Below, in pieces: positions 1 to 5,050 of a stretch of DNA of 13,806 bases (positions within the stretch are counted from its first letter, which is position 1; every line of letters starts with the position of its first letter). This stretch comes from Micavibrio aeruginosavorus (GTDB lineage Bacteria > Pseudomonadota > Alphaproteobacteria > Micavibrionales > Micavibrionaceae). The translations under genes were made by a program, and so were the position numbers. The stretch spans positions 1-13,806 of the forward strand of contig QFQB01000051.1 of assembly GCA_003241475.1 (NCBI GenBank), in the 5' to 3' direction. The notes under the pieces are model-generated. The model did no database searches, was not told where the DNA came from, and saw only the letters and a program-made list of their open reading frames with translations.

Positions 1-1
1 G

Positions 2-49
2 CTGGCGATTTTTGCCGGCCTGATTTTGATGAGAAGTTTTGCACCATGA
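2..49 (+). CDS. 3' end of a membrane protein, probably CrcB fluoride channel (5' truncated)
   Basis: Only the last 15 codons are in the window. They read as a hydrophobic tail with small residues and a closing basic residue (LAIFAGLILMRSFAP), ending in TGA at 47-49. This stop overlaps the ATG of the pseudouridine synthase gene in an ATGA junction, which implies translational coupling. Such a tail would suit the last helix of CrcB, a small four-helix fluoride exporter. From family knowledge, crcB commonly sits directly before an rluC-type gene and atp12 in alphaproteobacteria, which is the order seen here. The identification rests on context plus a short hydrophobic tail, so another small membrane protein is possible. 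Confidence 0.5.
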   Translation: MAIFAGLILMRSFAP

Positions 50-1020
50 AAGATGTCCGCCACTTAACAATCCCTCAGGATGATGACGGCCAAAGGCTTG
101 ACCGCTGGCTGAAGAAGAACGTCGCGGAGATGTCGTTCGTAATGGCGCAAAAATTGATCCGCACGGGGCAGATCCGCGTCGACGGCAAACGCGCCAAGCC
201 CGACACGCGCCTTGCGGCCGGGCAGGAAATCCGCTTGCCGCCGATGGATGAACGCCCCGAAAAGTCCGATGGCTACAGGCTTCGCGACGAGGATGCGGAA
301 ATGATCATCAAAGCCGTGATCTACGATGACGGCGATATTCTGGCCATCAACAAGCCGCCGGGCATCGCCACGCAGGGCGGGATGAACATTGAACGCCACA
401 TCGACGGCATGCTCGAAGCGCTCACAGGCAAGGACGGCGTGAAGCCGCGCCTCGTCCACCGCCTCGACAAAGACACGTCGGGCGTTTTGCTGCTCGCGCG
501 GTCCGCCGAAATGGCGCGCCGTCTGGGCAGGATGTTTCAAGGGCGCGATATGAAGAAAATCTATTGGGCGATTACAAGCCCTGCGCCGACCGATATGGAA
601 GGCGAGATCAAGGCGCCGCTCATCAAGGGCACGCACGGACCTGAAAAAGACAAGATGATCGTCGATCATAAGGAAGGCCAGAAAGCCTATACGAATTTCG
701 AGGTCATGGAAGTGGCGGGCCGTCAGGCAGCCTTCGTTGCCTTCATGCCTAAAACGGGCCGCACGCACCAGATCCGCGTTCACGCAGCCTATGCCGGCTT
801 TCCGCTTTTGGGCGATGCCAAATACGGGGAAAAAGCCGCGATCGAAGGACCGGGGATTACACAGCGTTTACATCTGCACGCCCGCTCCTTGCAGTTCGCC
901 CATCCCGTCACGCGCAAAGCCATGAAACTGCTTGCGCCGCTACCTGCCGACCTTGCCAAAAGCTGGGATGCTCTTGGTTTCCAGAAAAAGCCGGACCATG
1001 AACCTTTTGCCGATTTTTAG
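46..1020 (+). CDS. rluC: RluC/RluA-family 23S rRNA pseudouridine synthase
   Basis: This enzyme isomerises uridine to pseudouridine in RNA; RluC acts on three uridines of 23S rRNA. The 324-residue protein has the normal family length. Residues about 15-65 form an S4 RNA-binding domain. The catalytic domain follows, with INKPPGIATQGG at 101-112 and the motif HRLDKDTSG at 138-146, in which Asp141 is the expected nucleophile. PKTGRTHQIRVH at 235-246 and GDAKYG at 256-261 are further family blocks. The S4 domain plus this motif set favours RluC or RluD over the shorter RluA, but the exact target uridines cannot be read from sequence. The start overlaps the previous stop codon, so a strong ribosome binding site is not needed; a weak GAGAAG lies about 9 bases upstream. 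GC content is high (40 of 60 bases at 421-480). Confidence 0.93.
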   Translation: MKDVRHLTIPQDDDGQRLDRWLKKNVAEMSFVMAQKLIRTGQIRVDGKRAKPDTRLAAGQEIRLPPMDERPEKSDGYRLRDEDAEMIIKAVIYDDGDILAINKPPGIATQGGMNIERHIDGMLEALTGKDGVKPRLVHRLDKDTSGVLLLARSAEMARRLGRMFQGRDMKKIYWAITSPAPTDMEGEIKAPLIKGTHGPEKDKMIVDHKEGQKAYTNFEVMEVAGRQAAFVAFMPKTGRTHQIRVHAAYAGFPLLGDAKYGEKAAIEGPGITQRLHLHARSLQFAHPVTRKAMKLLAPLPADLAKSWDALGFQKKPDHEPFADF

Positions 1021-1077
1021 GCTTTTGATGGGCTACCCCGCTCTTTATACTTCCATGGCAACATACGGGGGAAACCG

Positions 1078-2001
1078 ATGAAAACGGGCTGGCAAAAAAC
1101 ATCGCTGACATGGGGCAAGCGGCTTGCCATCGTTGTTCTAATTTTATTGGCGATGAGCTATGGCGTTCTGATACTGGCGCAAAGATCAAAAGAATCTTTA
1201 AGACTCGGCTTGCAGGATTACCTGATGGAAGCGACGGGACATCAAGCCGAAATAACCCATCTGGCCGAGGCAAACATTGTCCCGCAATCCGTGTTCAAGA
1301 TACAGGGAATCCTTATACGTGATAAAAAGGATGATAAGAAAGTGTATGCGAGCGTTAAAAGCGCCTACATCTCCTTGCCTTTTTTCAACATGATGTTCGG
1401 GCGCGGTGTTTACAGCGGTTTTGAAATGAAGGGAATGGAATTCGCCAGCGGCTATGCGCTTCCTAAAAAACTGACAATTGATTATGCCGGAGTTTCTGAC
1501 CCATCGCCTGAGACGGCCACACCTGTATTTATGATCGAGGGGCTTTATAACGATTATCCGTTGCTGATGACCATGCAGATGAGCAGAAAGCAGGGCAAGG
1601 GCGGCTATCTTTATCGCTTCAACGAAATTACGCCGATGACATACAAGCTGGGACCTCTCGAAGGCGACGCTGATTATGTGCGTAGCTTTACCACGCTCTC
1701 GCTGGAAAAAGGCCGTTTTGTTCTTGATGGCCACGAAGTGGAATTCACGGCAACCGATCTGGATACGAGGCCGTTGAAGGCCCGTTTAAAAGGCAGAATT
1801 GACGGCTTGGATTTTAACGGAACATTAATCAAAACAAACGAGAGTATGGTGTTGACCATTGCACCTGCCAATCATGATGAAAACACCTTAAAAACACTGA
1901 AAAATGTCATTTCAATATTTCAAAAAACGCTCGGCCTCACACCCGATGATAAGACTATGACGATAACCATCAATGAAAACGGCGCGAAAGCCGAGGAATA
2001 A
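1078..2001 (+). CDS. Membrane-anchored protein of unknown function, weakly AsmA-like
   Basis: I do not recognise this 307-residue protein with certainty. Residues 14-34 form one hydrophobic segment after a basic N-terminus, so it is probably an inner-membrane anchor with the rest in the periplasm. The part after the anchor (about 40-125) has a pattern seen at the start of AsmA-family proteins: a short amphipathic helix, then ATGHQAEITHL, then alternating beta-like stretches and a region resembling a buried strand-turn (SLPFFNMMFGRGVYSG). That resemblance is inference from pattern only. The start ATG has GGGGGA about 6 bases upstream. It lies 57 bases after rluC and 8 bases before atp12, so it shares their transcription unit. 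Its 3' part is AT-rich (19 of 60 G+C at 1861-1920), unlike rluC. In related genomes I would expect a HAD-type phosphatase at this place. Confidence 0.75.
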   Translation: MKTGWQKTSLTWGKRLAIVVLILLAMSYGVLILAQRSKESLRLGLQDYLMEATGHQAEITHLAEANIVPQSVFKIQGILIRDKKDDKKVYASVKSAYISLPFFNMMFGRGVYSGFEMKGMEFASGYALPKKLTIDYAGVSDPSPETATPVFMIEGLYNDYPLLMTMQMSRKQGKGGYLYRFNEITPMTYKLGPLEGDADYVRSFTTLSLEKGRFVLDGHEVEFTATDLDTRPLKARLKGRIDGLDFNGTLIKTNESMVLTIAPANHDENTLKTLKNVISIFQKTLGLTPDDKTMTITINENGAKAEE

Positions 2002-2009
2002 AAATATTT

Positions 2010-2720
2010 ATGAAACGCCTCTATAAAGTCTCTTCCCACATAAAAACCGAAGACGGATTTGTTATCCAGCTTGACGGGAAGTCCGTTAAAACGCCTTCAG
2101 GGCAGCCGATGGCTTCCCCAAGTCGCATCATGGCCGACGTGATCGTCAAGGAATGGGCGGATCAGGGAGAGCAGGTTGTGCCCGATACAATGCCGGTGAC
2201 GCAGATGCTCACCACCGCGATCGACCGTATGCGCGAGCGCGACGCAATGACAAAGTCCCTTCTGAAATATCTGGACACGGATCTTTTATGCTATCGCGTC
2301 AAGGAGCCTGTCGAACTTGCCAAGCGTCAGAAAGAAGTATGGGACCGCTGGCTGACATGGTTCGACGAGCATTTTGAAAGCCCCCTCGATGTCACTTTCG
2401 GCCTTGATGCGTTGACGCAGGATGCCGATACGCACAAGCAAATCTGGAACTATCTCGAAGCGCTCGACGAATATTATTTCACTGTTCTGCAAGTCGTGAC
2501 TTCTTTAAGCGGTTCCATTGTTCTAGGGCTTGCCTTTTTGGAACACGAAGCCAGCCCTGAAGATGTTTACAACGCAGCGGAATTGGAAGAAATCTATCAT
2601 TCTGAGTTAGCCGGCGAAGATGTTCATGGCTCCGATCCCGTACAAGAACGCCGTCAGGCTACGATGCGTCGTGATCTGGCGGCCGCGAAGAAGTTCATGG
2701 AGCTTCTGGAACAGGAATGA
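2010..2720 (+). CDS. ATP12-family F1-ATPase assembly chaperone
   Basis: ATP12 proteins bind the unassembled alpha subunit of F1-ATPase and hold it until it meets beta. The 236-residue protein has the normal bacterial length and is cytoplasmic. Family blocks run in order: the N-terminal KRLYKVSSHIKTEDGFVIQLDGKSVKTP region (2-29), KEWADQG (47-53), the MPVTQMLTTAIDRM helix (61-74), DTDLLCYRV (89-97) and WDRWLTWF (111-118). The C-terminal part has SLSGSIVLGLAF (165-176), ELEEIYHSELAGEDVHGSDP (191-210) and a final ARR/K-type helix. GAGGAA at 1993-1998, inside the end of the preceding gene, is the likely ribosome binding site. The stop overlaps the tag start in ATGA. This family is found in Alphaproteobacteria and mitochondria, so the gene also marks the organism. 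Confidence 0.92.
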   Translation: MKRLYKVSSHIKTEDGFVIQLDGKSVKTPSGQPMASPSRIMADVIVKEWADQGEQVVPDTMPVTQMLTTAIDRMRERDAMTKSLLKYLDTDLLCYRVKEPVELAKRQKEVWDRWLTWFDEHFESPLDVTFGLDALTQDADTHKQIWNYLEALDEYYFTVLQVVTSLSGSIVLGLAFLEHEASPEDVYNAAELEEIYHSELAGEDVHGSDPVQERRQATMRRDLAAAKKFMELLEQE

Positions 2721-3349
2721 GCGACAACGGGCTGATCACGGGCGCGGACAAGAAGTGCCGCTGCTGGTGGTGCGGACAAGATCCGCTTTATATCGAATAT
2801 CACGACAAGGAATGGGGCAGTCCCGTCGCAGACGATGTGCGCCTGTTTGAAAAGATTTGTCTTGAAGGATTTCAGGCGGGCTTGAGCTGGATCACCATTT
2901 TGCGAAAGCGCGAGAATTTTCGCAGAGCCTTCATCGGTTTTGATCTAAAAAAGCTTTCTAAATTCACGCAAAAAGATGTCGAGCGCTTGTTGAAGGACGA
3001 GGGGATCATTCGCCATCGCGGCAAGATTGAAAGCGCCGTCAACAACGCGGGCCGCGCGCTGGAGCTGCAAAAAGAATACGGGTCGCTCGCAGCTTATTTC
3101 TGGTCGTGGGAGCCGGGAGCGCATGCGCGGCCGAAAACGCTCGATTTTAAAACGCTGAAAACTCTGGGCAAGACGGAAACCTCGATCGCCCTTTCAAAAG
3201 ATTTAAAAAAGCGTGGTTGGAGTTTTGTTGGGCCGACCACCGTCTATGCCTTTATGCAGGCAATGGGCATGGTCAACGATCATATCGAAGGTTGCGGCAG
3301 TCGTGCTACCATCGAAAAGAAGCGAAAAAATTTTACTCGGCCATCATAA
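2717..3349 (+). CDS. tag: DNA-3-methyladenine glycosylase I
   Basis: Tag removes 3-methyladenine from alkylated DNA and starts base-excision repair. The 210-residue protein aligns closely with E. coli Tag from QDPLY (21-25) onward, with an N-terminal extension of 12 residues. The four zinc ligands are present as Cys16, His29, His189 and Cys193, with the same H-x3-C spacing as in E. coli. The base-recognition residues Glu50 and Trp58 lie in LEGFQAGLSWITILRKRENFR (49-69), which is nearly identical to the E. coli stretch. GIIRHRGKI and KKRGWSFVGPTTVYAFMQAMG are further strong matches. The start codon overlaps the atp12 stop, which suggests translational coupling. Two additional cysteines (14 and 19) flank the first zinc ligand, making a CRCWWC cluster. 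The last 17 bases overlap the 3' end of a small minus-strand ORF. Confidence 0.96.
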   Translation: MSDNGLITGADKKCRCWWCGQDPLYIEYHDKEWGSPVADDVRLFEKICLEGFQAGLSWITILRKRENFRRAFIGFDLKKLSKFTQKDVERLLKDEGIIRHRGKIESAVNNAGRALELQKEYGSLAAYFWSWEPGAHARPKTLDFKTLKTLGKTETSIALSKDLKKRGWSFVGPTTVYAFMQAMGMVNDHIEGCGSRATIEKKRKNFTRPS

Positions 3350-3476
3350 CAATGATCTGGCGAGCGCTGTCGTTTGCGGCAATTTGCACTGTCGCAGGTT
3401 GTAGAGCATTGGTTATTTGCTCGAGGTCATTCAAGACACCCTTTAGTCTTTCGGATATAGATTGCATCTCAATCAT
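3333..3476 (-). CDS. Small ORF of 47 residues, divergent from an XRE regulator, function unknown
   Basis: This small ORF reads MIEMQSISERLKGVLNDLEQ, then ITNALQPATVQIAANDSARQ, then IIVMMAE, ending in TAA. I chose the ATG at 3476 because a strong purine-rich ribosome binding site (AAGGGGGAA, 3483-3491) sits exactly 6 bases upstream; the in-frame upstream starts have none. The first half predicts an amphipathic helix with coiled-coil spacing of Ile/Leu. There is no signal peptide or obvious membrane segment. It faces the XRE gene across a 101-base AT-rich gap full of half-sites, the usual layout of a regulator and its target. Its 3' end overlaps tag by 17 bases tail to tail. It could be an antitoxin-, toxin- or Cro-like partner, but nothing in the residues proves any of these. 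A chance ORF cannot be excluded; the ribosome binding site is the main argument. Confidence 0.5.
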   Translation of the reverse strand: MIEMQSISERLKGVLNDLEQITNALQPATVQIAANDSARQIIVMMAE

Positions 3477-3482
3477 GTGAAG

Positions 3483-3491
3483 TTCCCCCTT
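3483..3491 (-). promoter_or_regulatory. Ribosome binding site deciding the small ORF start
   Basis: AAGGGGGAA on the minus strand lies 6 bases before the ATG at 3476. It is stronger than the sites of several certain genes here, and it is the best evidence that the 47-residue ORF is translated from this internal Met rather than from further upstream. Confidence 0.5.
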
Positions 3492-3495
3492 CCAA

Positions 3496-3501
3496 AGTAT
3501 A
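3496..3501 (-). promoter_or_regulatory. Candidate -10 element for the small minus-strand ORF
   Basis: TATACT on the minus strand differs from the TATAAT consensus at one base. It lies 19 bases before the ATG at 3476, so transcription would start next to the ribosome binding site. No good -35 is present at 16-18 bases; the closest TTG-containing hexamer (TTGGAC) is 14 bases away. This suggests either a weak promoter or one needing help from a bound regulator. Confidence 0.35.
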
Positions 3502-3503
3502 GT

Positions 3504-3563
3504 ACAAGAAAAATTGTCCAAAATACAACAAGCAATCTTGTCAAGAATTACAATTTGCCTTGT
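3504..3563. promoter_or_regulatory. Array of alternating ACAA/TTGT half-sites, likely XRE operators
   Basis: Within 60 bases there are ACAA at 3504, TTGT at 3514, ACAA at 3525 and 3528, TTGT at 3538, ACAA at 3550 and TTGT at 3560. Successive half-sites are about 10-13 bases apart, close to one helical turn. They form overlapping inverted repeats: TTGT-N7-ACAA (3514-3528), ACAAG-N4-CTTGT (3528-3541) and TTGT-N8-ACAA (3538-3553). Cro/C1-type repressors bind short inverted repeats of this size as dimers. The array covers the likely -35 of the XRE gene (TTGTCA, 3538-3543) and abuts the -10 of the opposite promoter, so binding would affect both directions. AT-richness makes such tetramers common, which tempers the call. 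Confidence 0.45.
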
Positions 3564-3566
3564 GAT
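3538..3566 (+). promoter_or_regulatory. Candidate promoter of the XRE regulator, giving an almost leaderless mRNA
   Basis: TTGTCA (3538-3543, five of six consensus bases) is followed after 17 bases by TGTGAT (3561-3566, four of six). Transcription would start about 5 bases before, or at, the ATG at 3578. No Shine-Dalgarno sequence precedes that ATG, which agrees with a leaderless or nearly leaderless transcript. The -35 is part of a TTGT-N8-ACAA inverted repeat, so the regulator could repress itself. Confidence 0.4.
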
Positions 3567-3577
3567 ATTTCTCTAAT

Positions 3578-3931
3578 ATGACGCGTTTGAAAGATATCCC
3601 CGACCTAGCGGGGCGAATAAAATATATACGCCATATCAAGGGGTTAAGTCAGGTTGAATTGGCCGATATTGCGGGCACGACGCAACAGGCGATACAGCAG
3701 GCCGAGAGCGGAAAAGCGCAGAATCCGCGCTATCTTCACACACTATCGCATGCGCTTGGGATCCCTTACGAGTGGCTGACGATGAACATCGGCGCAGGCA
3801 GGAACACAAAACCCGAATCGGGATTCTCGGAAAAGGGGCGTGAAGTCGTCGAGAGCTTTTACGCCATGCCCAAAAAAGACCAGAAACTTATTCTGGAATT
3901 GATGAAATCCCGCCAGAAGAAAGACGATTGA
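3578..3931 (+). CDS. Cro/C1-type (XRE family) helix-turn-helix regulator
   Basis: This 117-residue cytoplasmic protein has an HTH_3 domain at about residues 11-67. GLSQVELADIAGTTQQAIQQ (22-41) spans the helix-turn-helix, and AESGKAQNPRYLHTLSHALG continues the five-helix fold. The sequence resembles the DNA-binding half of phage C1/LexA-like repressors, but the self-cleaving peptidase domain is absent. A short helical tail (about 84-113) instead ends the protein and may mediate dimerisation. There is no ribosome binding site, so the start depends on a likely leaderless mRNA; ATG at 3578 is the only sensible start. It diverges from the 47-residue ORF and converges on purN with one base between stop codons. 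The arrangement suggests autoregulation plus control of the small ORF. It could be a prophage remnant or a domesticated regulator; no phage genes are nearby. Confidence 0.88.
   Translation: MTRLKDIPDLAGRIKYIRHIKGLSQVELADIAGTTQQAIQQAESGKAQNPRYLHTLSHALGIPYEWLTMNIGAGRNTKPESGFSEKGREVVESFYAMPKKDQKLILELMKSRQKKDD
3872..3896 (-). terminator. Intrinsic terminator of the purN unit, inside the XRE coding sequence
   Basis: On the minus strand a perfect 6-bp stem (CCAGAA / TTCTGG, 3880-3885 with 3891-3896) closes a 5-base loop. After two bases it is followed by six Ts (3877-3872). It starts 37 bases downstream of the purN stop codon, the right distance for a terminator. Half of the stem pairs are A-T, so it may be weak. 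It lies within the last 25 codons of the opposing XRE gene. Confidence 0.45.
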
Positions 3932-3932
3932 A

Positions 3933-4517
3933 TTATCGCAGGGAAATTTCGCCTGACAATATCTTCGATATCGTCTCGACGTAGAATGACGGCTCTGCCG
4001 CTTTTACTTTTTCTTCGATGGATTCTGCAGACTCTCCGTTTGCAACGGGGAGTTTTTTTTGCGCAATGACTTTGCCGTGGTCATATTCGCCATCCACCAG
4101 ATGGATGGTAATGCCTGTCTCGGAATCTTTTGCATTGAAAACGGCTTGATGGACGTGGCGGCCATACATGCCCTTGCCGCCGTACTTGGGGAGCAGGGCG
4201 GGGTGCACATTCAAAATACCCCCATGCACAACGGCAATTGTTTTGGGACCTATCAGCTTCATATATCCCGAACAAACAACCAGATCGATGGCGTTGTCCT
4301 CCAAAAGCCCTGCAATCGCCAGATCAGGGTCGGCGGCATTGGACGCATTGATGACGGCGGTTTTAAGATGCAGGTCCTTGGCCCATGCAATGGCCTTGCT
4401 GTCCGGATTGTTGCTGATAAGCAAAACGGCATCTGCGGGCAAAACGCCGCCCAGACAGGCTTCGGTAACGGCTTTGGCGGCGCTTCCGTTGTGGGAGGCA
4501 AGAAAGGCGATATTCAT
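3933..4517 (-). CDS. purN: Phosphoribosylglycinamide formyltransferase, GGKGMYG-type
   Basis: PurN transfers a formyl group from 10-formyltetrahydrofolate to GAR in step three of purine synthesis. The 194-residue protein starts with the beta-strand and phosphate loop MNIAFLASHNGSAAKA. The catalytic residues of E. coli PurN (Asn106, His108, Asp144) correspond to Asn103, His105 (in LNVHPALLPKYGG) and Asp146 (in GEYDHG). Between them lies a five-residue longer loop, GGKGMYGRHVHQAV (113-126), compared with the E. coli enzyme. From memory this form is typical of Bacteroidetes-type PurN. The C-terminus is short. purM, the usual partner, is absent; instead the gene is last in a unit after mutL and a membrane protein, 9 bases behind the latter. 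The ribosome binding site is weak, so coupling to the upstream gene is likely. Confidence 0.92.
   Translation of the reverse strand: MNIAFLASHNGSAAKAVTEACLGGVLPADAVLLISNNPDSKAIAWAKDLHLKTAVINASNAADPDLAIAGLLEDNAIDLVVCSGYMKLIGPKTIAVVHGGILNVHPALLPKYGGKGMYGRHVHQAVFNAKDSETGITIHLVDGEYDHGKVIAQKKLPVANGESAESIEEKVKAAEPSFYVETISKILSGEISLR
4031..4060 (+). terminator. Intrinsic terminator of the XRE gene, antisense within purN
   Basis: On the plus strand ACTCTCCGT (4031-4039) pairs with ACGGGGAGT (4045-4053) over 9 bp with one G-T wobble and a 5-base loop (TTGCA). A run of eight Ts (4053-4060) follows directly. This is the best-formed intrinsic terminator in the window. It is about 100 bases downstream of the XRE stop, in the region coding for KKLPVANGES of PurN, so it would stop plus-strand transcripts invading purN. 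Coding constraint alone does not require such a hairpin plus T-run. Confidence 0.6.
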
Positions 4518-4526
4518 AGGCGTCTT

Positions 4527-5036
4527 TTACAGCCAGCTTTTCGGATTGGCAATACGGTATCCCTTCATGGCGCGGCCATAGCCGTTGGCGACGCGATAGA
4601 CGAAATAAAGAACGGCGGGGCCGACGGCGGCAAAGCTGGCGGTCATGAGAAGGCCTTTGTTGGCAGTGATGTAGTCATGCGTGATCTGCGTCAGTTCGGC
4701 TTCATCTATTGCCGCGCCGCTCTCAATCTTGGCAATGGCGGCATCGAGAATAGAGCCGTCGCCTTGCAAGAACACCCACAACCCCGCAATGATCGTGCCC
4801 AAAAGAATAAAGGCCGTGCCGATCCAGATGGTGCCGATCAGATACGTCATGTGGTTGTACAAAAGACCGTCCTCGCTGTCCTTGCGCCGATAGAGATAAG
4901 AAGCGGCCAGCACCGCTGCCCAGAGGACAAAGGACGCGAGGAACGCGTTGAAGTTCGGCATGAAGCCAAGAATGGTTGAAACCACAAGCAGCCCATACAG
5001 GGCATTGATGATTTTTTTCTGACCGGCGTTTTCCAT
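4527..5036 (-). CDS. Small polytopic membrane protein, DUF4870/COG3671-like
   Basis: The 169-residue protein has about four hydrophobic segments (roughly 10-26, 31-49, 64-90 and 127-147) and belongs in the inner membrane. NHMTYLIGTIWIG (61-73) and the tail YRVANGYGRAMKGYRIANPKSWL (147-169) resemble the H-x-x-TF/W-x-I and Gly-rich R-x-x-x-G / NP-x-x-W patterns of small uncharacterised membrane proteins of the DUF4870/COG3671 kind. No catalytic motif is visible and the function is unknown. A hydrophilic loop with acidic residues (about 91-126) separates helices three and four. Its ribosome binding site GAAGGTGA overlaps the mutL stop codon, and purN follows after 9 bases, so it is translated as part of this unit. 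Confidence 0.8.
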   Translation of the reverse strand: MENAGQKKIINALYGLLVVSTILGFMPNFNAFLASFVLWAAVLAASYLYRRKDSEDGLLYNHMTYLIGTIWIGTAFILLGTIIAGLWVFLQGDGSILDAAIAKIESGAAIDEAELTQITHDYITANKGLLMTASFAAVGPAVLYFVYRVANGYGRAMKGYRIANPKSWL

Positions 5037-5042
5037 TTTTTA

Positions 5043-5050
5043 TCACCTTC
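5043..5050 (-). promoter_or_regulatory. Ribosome binding site of the membrane protein, overlapping the mutL stop
   Basis: GAAGGTGA on the minus strand is a long match to the complement of the 16S rRNA 3' end. It contains the TGA that ends mutL (5043-5045) and lies 6 bases before the ATG at 5036, so ribosomes finishing mutL can re-start here. Confidence 0.65.

Noticed and set aside
64..783. Minus-strand open frame of 239 codons opposite rluC
   Set aside because: It is antisense to a clearly identified pseudouridine synthase; the product is His/Arg/Phe-rich as expected from a mirrored high-GC gene and shows no motif.
1025..1051. Promoter-like TTGATG and TATACT before the AsmA-like gene
   Set aside because: The -10 is good but the spacer is only 15 bases, and the gene can be read from the rluC transcript; not strong enough to list.
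3304..3365. Possible terminator for the small minus-strand ORF (ATCAT-TGTT-ATGAT hairpin and a later T-run)
   Set aside because: The T-run is 9 or more bases away from the stem and the stem is short, so it does not have the form of an intrinsic terminator.
3350..3480. Plus-strand short frames running past tag
   Set aside because: They overlap tag in other frames, have no ribosome binding site and conflict with the better supported minus-strand 47-residue ORF.
4059..4979. Plus-strand open frame of 306 codons across purN and the membrane protein gene
   Set aside because: It is antisense to two genes with family motifs and strong junction signals; the translation shows no domain and it spans their junction.
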